Shown here: piece by piece, positions 58,342-64,000 of the stretch
Position numbering within the stretch: the first letter of the stretch is position 1
How the letters are laid out: every line of letters begins with the position of its first letter
Source of the DNA: Hyphomicrobiaceae bacterium
GTDB taxonomy: Bacteria; Pseudomonadota; Alphaproteobacteria; Rhizobiales; Xanthobacteraceae
NCBI GenBank assembly: GCA_947472885.1
Contig: CANJBX010000003.1
Span: forward strand, 28,700 to 92,699
Direction of reading: 5' to 3'
Length of the DNA stretch: 64,000 nt
The notes under the pieces: model-generated
What the model was told of the DNA's origin: nothing
What the model saw: only the letters and a program-made list of their open reading frames with translations
Databases searched by the model: none
Position numbers and translations under genes: made by a program

Positions 58342-59579
58342 GAGCGATAATCGCCGTTGATGGCGACGTATTCCTTGGTGAGGTCGCAGGTGAGGATGCG
58401 GTCGCGGCCCTTGCCCATGCCGAGTGCGACTTTCAGGAAAATCTCCGGCTTTTTCATTTCCGCGGAAACTTTCGCTTCGTCGTAGGACGGATCGCGCATG
58501 CCTTTGTGTGCAACGCGGATGCCGCCGAACCAGATCGAGAGCTTGTCGCGATCCGCCGGTTCGCCAGCCTTGCCGACGGCCATCACGACGCGGCCCCAGT
58601 TGGCATCCTCACCGGCGATGGCGGTCTTCACCAGCGGTGAGTTTGCAATCGAGCGCGCGATCCTGCGCGCGGACGCCTTCGACGCTGCGCCCTCGACGAC
58701 GATCTCGACGAGCTTGCGCGCGCCTTCGCCGTCGCGGGCGATCTGTTCGGAAAGATTGGCAAGCACTTTTTCAAACGCCCTGGCGAACGCCTTGAGGCGC
58801 GGGTCGCTGGCGCGGGTGATCTTCGGTGCGCCGCGCGTGGCGGCGGCGCCGGTCGCGAATGCGAGCAGCGTGTCGGAGGTGGAGGTGTCGCCATCGATCG
58901 TTACGGCGTTGAATGTATCGTCGACCGTTTTCTTCAGGAGGCCCTGCAAGGCCGCCGCCGACAATGGCGCATCGGTGAACACGTAGGCCAGCATGGTCGC
59001 CATGTCCGGCGCGATCATGCCGGCGCCCTTGGCGATGCCGTTGATCGTTACCGTCGTCTTGCCGAGCTTCGCCGTGGCGGTGGCAACTTTCGGAAACGTG
59101 TCCGTCGTCATGATCGCCTTGGCGGCGGCGAGCCAGTAGTCGCCCTTGGCGTTGGCGACGAGGCTGTCCATCACGCCTTCGAAGGCTTGCACCTTCAGCG
59201 GTTCGCCGATCACGCCGGTCGATGACAGGAAAATCTCGGCCTCCTTGCAGCCGGCAGCCTTCGCCGCCAGCTTCGCAGTGAACTGCACGGCGGCGCGGCC
59301 GGTCTTGCCGGTGAAGGCATTGGCGTTGCCGGAGTTGACGACGAGGACGCGCGCCTTGCCGCCCTTGAGCTTCGCACGGCACCAATCGACCGGCGCAGAA
59401 GGGCACTTCGAGCGCGTCAGCACGCCGGCGACGGCGGTGCCGGGATCGAGCAGCGTGAGGAGTACATCGGTGCGGCCCGCATACTTGATGCCGGCAGCGG
59501 CGGTCGCGAGGCGGATGCCTTCGATTTCCGGCATCTTCGGGACGTCGGTCGGGGCGAGGGGGGAAACTTGCGTGGTCAT
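58338..59579 (-). CDS. argJ: Bifunctional glutamate N-acetyltransferase/amino-acid acetyltransferase
   Basis: [21 protein letters not shown] autoproteolysis region; [19 protein letters not shown]. Confidence 0.96.
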   Translation of the reverse strand: MTTQVSPLAPTDVPKMPEIEGIRLATAAAGIKYAGRTDVLLTLLDPGTAVAGVLTRSKCPSAPVDWCRAKLKGGKARVLVVNSGNANAFTGKTGRAAVQFTAKLAAKAAGCKEAEIFLSSTGVIGEPLKVQAFEGVMDSLVANAKGDYWLAAAKAIMTTDTFPKVATATAKLGKTTVTINGIAKGAGMIAPDMATMLAYVFTDAPLSAAALQGLLKKTVDDTFNAVTIDGDTSTSDTLLAFATGAAATRGAPKITRASDPRLKAFARAFEKVLANLSEQIARDGEGARKLVEIVVEGAASKASARRIARSIANSPLVKTAIAGEDANWGRVVMAVGKAGEPADRDKLSIWFGGIRVAHKGMRDPSYDEAKVSAEMKKPEIFLKVALGMGKGRDRILTCDLTKEYVAINGDYRS

Positions 59580-59617
59580 GAATCACTACGATCAATGATG
59601 AGGATGCACGCTCTTAC

Positions 59618-59691
59618 CACCTCTCCCCGCTTGCGGGGAGAGGTGAAGAAGAGTGTTCCCGAAACGAAATCGCCGGGCGCGAGGCCCGGCG
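59618..59691. repeat. Two adjacent intergenic hairpins
   Basis: cacctctccccgcttgcggggagaggtg (59618-59645) and cgccgggcgcgaggcccggcg (59671-59691). Confidence 0.65.
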
Positions 59692-59717
59692 ATAACAAAA
59701 CGATATGATCGGCGAAT

Positions 59718-60617
59718 TTACTTCTTCGTCGGCGCCGCGGTCGGTGCGGGCGCGGCTGGCTTTGCGGGAGCAGCCGGGGCGGCGGGCGCTGCCGCTGCGG
59801 TCTTCTCGATCTTGGCGGAAGCGCGCAGCTTGGCGACGAGATCGGACTGCGCCTTGCGGGCGACGAATGTCTCGAGCTGGTCCTTGACCTGTTCGAAAGT
59901 TGGCACCGGCTTCTTGCGGCGGTCCTCAAGCTTGATGATGTGCCAGCCGAACTGCGACTTCACCGGCTCGGAAATCTTGCCCTTCTCGAGCTTGAATGCC
60001 GCTTCGGCAAATTCCGGCACCATCTGTTCCTTGGTGAAATAGCCGAGGTCGCCGCCGCTCTGGGCAGCGCCCGGCTCGGTCGATTTGGTCTTGGCGGTCT
60101 CAGCGAAGTCCGCGCCCTTCTTGAGGTCGGCCACGACGGCCTTCGCTTCGTCCTCGGTCTTCACCAGGATGTGGCGCGCGGAAACCTCTTCCTCGGTCGC
60201 CATCTGCTTGGTGGCATCGTCGTAGACCTTGCGCATGGCGTCGTCAGTGACGGCCTTCTGCGCGACATTGCGCAGCAGCAGTTCCATCAGCACCTTGTTG
60301 CGCATCATGGCGAAGCGGCGCTTGAAGTCGTCGCTCGCGCTGGTGCCCTGCACCTCGGCGTCCTGCGCCAGCAGGATCATGTCGGTCATGTAGCTGATGA
60401 GATATTCGCGCTTGGCGTCGCCCGCGATGCCCTGCGGCAGATTTGGTCCGATGTCTTCTTCCGCGAGCTGCAGGTCGCTCTGGCGGATTTCCGCGCCGTT
60501 GACCTTGGCGATCACCGGATCGGGCGCCTGGGCTTTTGCGGTGAAGGTGAGGGCAAGCAGCATCGCGGTGGCAATCGCGGCCCGTTTGGCGGGCAACAAG
60601 GTCGGGTTCGTCAACAT
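59718..60617 (-). CDS. Periplasmic parvulin-type peptidylprolyl isomerase
   Basis: SARHILVKTEDEAKAVVADLKKGADFAETAKTKST...GGDLGYFTKEQMVPEFAEAAFKLEKGKIS...FGWHIIKLEDRR; Ala/Pro-rich tail. Confidence 0.93.
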   Translation of the reverse strand: MLTNPTLLPAKRAAIATAMLLALTFTAKAQAPDPVIAKVNGAEIRQSDLQLAEEDIGPNLPQGIAGDAKREYLISYMTDMILLAQDAEVQGTSASDDFKRRFAMMRNKVLMELLLRNVAQKAVTDDAMRKVYDDATKQMATEEEVSARHILVKTEDEAKAVVADLKKGADFAETAKTKSTEPGAAQSGGDLGYFTKEQMVPEFAEAAFKLEKGKISEPVKSQFGWHIIKLEDRRKKPVPTFEQVKDQLETFVARKAQSDLVAKLRASAKIEKTAAAAPAAPAAPAKPAAPAPTAAPTKK

Positions 60618-60901
60618 CGAAGGGTTTTCCTGTCAGCCGGGGCACATGCGGCGAATGGCGGCGGGACACTCGCCCAGATGCGCCGATTTGGCAACGTGGA
60701 ACTCAATCACTTCCAAGTGCCTGAAGTGAATAAAGTTTAACGGTTACCCATGATTGACAAGCCTGCAACCCACTCCTATTTACGCCCCAATTCAACTGCC
60801 CGTCAGGCGTGGAAATTCGCCTTTTAGCCACCCAAATAGTGCTGCATAACCTGACGGATAGCGTCGGTCTTACCGCCGGGCGCTGAGAAAAGGATTTCTG
60901 C

Positions 60902-63686
<2,785 letters not shown>

Positions 63687-63691
<5 letters not shown>

Positions 63692-63711
63692 GGGCGGACG
63701 ACGCCCTCATG
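63687..63711 (+). terminator. Hairpin overlapping secA stop codon, candidate terminator
   Basis: catgagggcg-gacga-cgccctcatg, perfect 10-bp stem; no T-tract. Confidence 0.5.
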
Positions 63712-63857
63712 TGAATACGCCATCCCACCACTTCTCCTTCTTGCCCGAACCGCACGGCCAATGCTGTTCGCTGGATGAAAAACTGTGATTTGACGCTGGT
63801 TTAGTCGGCCGACTGCAATCGGGTTCAGCACGCTCACTGCGTCGCATGGATGTCTTA

Positions 63858-64000
63858 GAGTCTGTTCGGAAAGTTCAAGCAGGATTGCTTAGCTTTCTCA
63901 CCATGAGTCGGATCGAGGCGAGACGCAAGAACGCGAGCGCTTTTCCATTCAGGCACTCCCAGTCCTTGGCGAGCCTGCGGCATCTGCCAAGCCATGCGAA
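63858..64000 (-). mobile_element. IS5-family-like insertion sequence, truncated by window edge
   Basis: Candidate terminal repeat gagtctgttcggaaagtt at 63858 beside a transposase C-terminus. Confidence 0.75.
63875..64000 (-). CDS. IS5-like transposase, C-terminal 41 aa in window
   Basis: Reverse-strand open frame FAWLGRCRRLAKDWECLNGKALAFLRLASIRLMVRKLSNPA* resembles the C-terminus of IS5-family (DDE) transposases; absent from ORF track because truncated. Confidence 0.8.
   Translation of the reverse strand, partial: FAWLGRCRRLAKDWECLNGKALAFLRLASIRLMVRKLSNPA

Overview
High-GC alphaproteobacterial chromosome segment; gene order and families look like Bradyrhizobiaceae/Rhizobiales (inference, no search run). 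The window has two parts. (1) About 1-32 kb is an accessory catabolic/transport region: GMC oxidoreductase (3' end outside the window), LivJ-J-H-M-G-F branched-chain-type ABC transporter with two tandem paralogous binding proteins, two SDRs, hydantoinase/oxoprolinase A and B, two Bug/TTT-type binding proteins without membrane partners, a LysR regulator next to a perfect 16-bp palindrome, an Fe/putrescine-type ABC importer linked to a Rieske protein and an amidohydrolase, a second amidohydrolase, an enolase-superfamily protein, two D-2-hydroxyacid dehydrogenases, two tandem M24/creatinase-fold proteins with eroded metal sites, a feruloyl-CoA-synthase-like ligase and an MmgE/PrpD protein. (2) About 32-63.7 kb is mostly housekeeping: polyprenyl synthase, mtgA, rpmF, ggt, GGDEF/EAL, phaR-phaA-phaB, gloB, DUF4167, prmC-prfA-ptsP-lysC-ubiG, RidA, nitrilase-like, grxC, comF-like, mutT, argJ, parvulin, secA. 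The last ~140 bp are the end of an IS5-like insertion sequence. No rRNA, tRNA, CRISPR or phage genes were recognised. I did not find convincing evidence of a wholly new system; the best leads are the degenerate M24 pair, the amidohydrolase-Rieske-ABC module and the LysR-adjacent palindrome.
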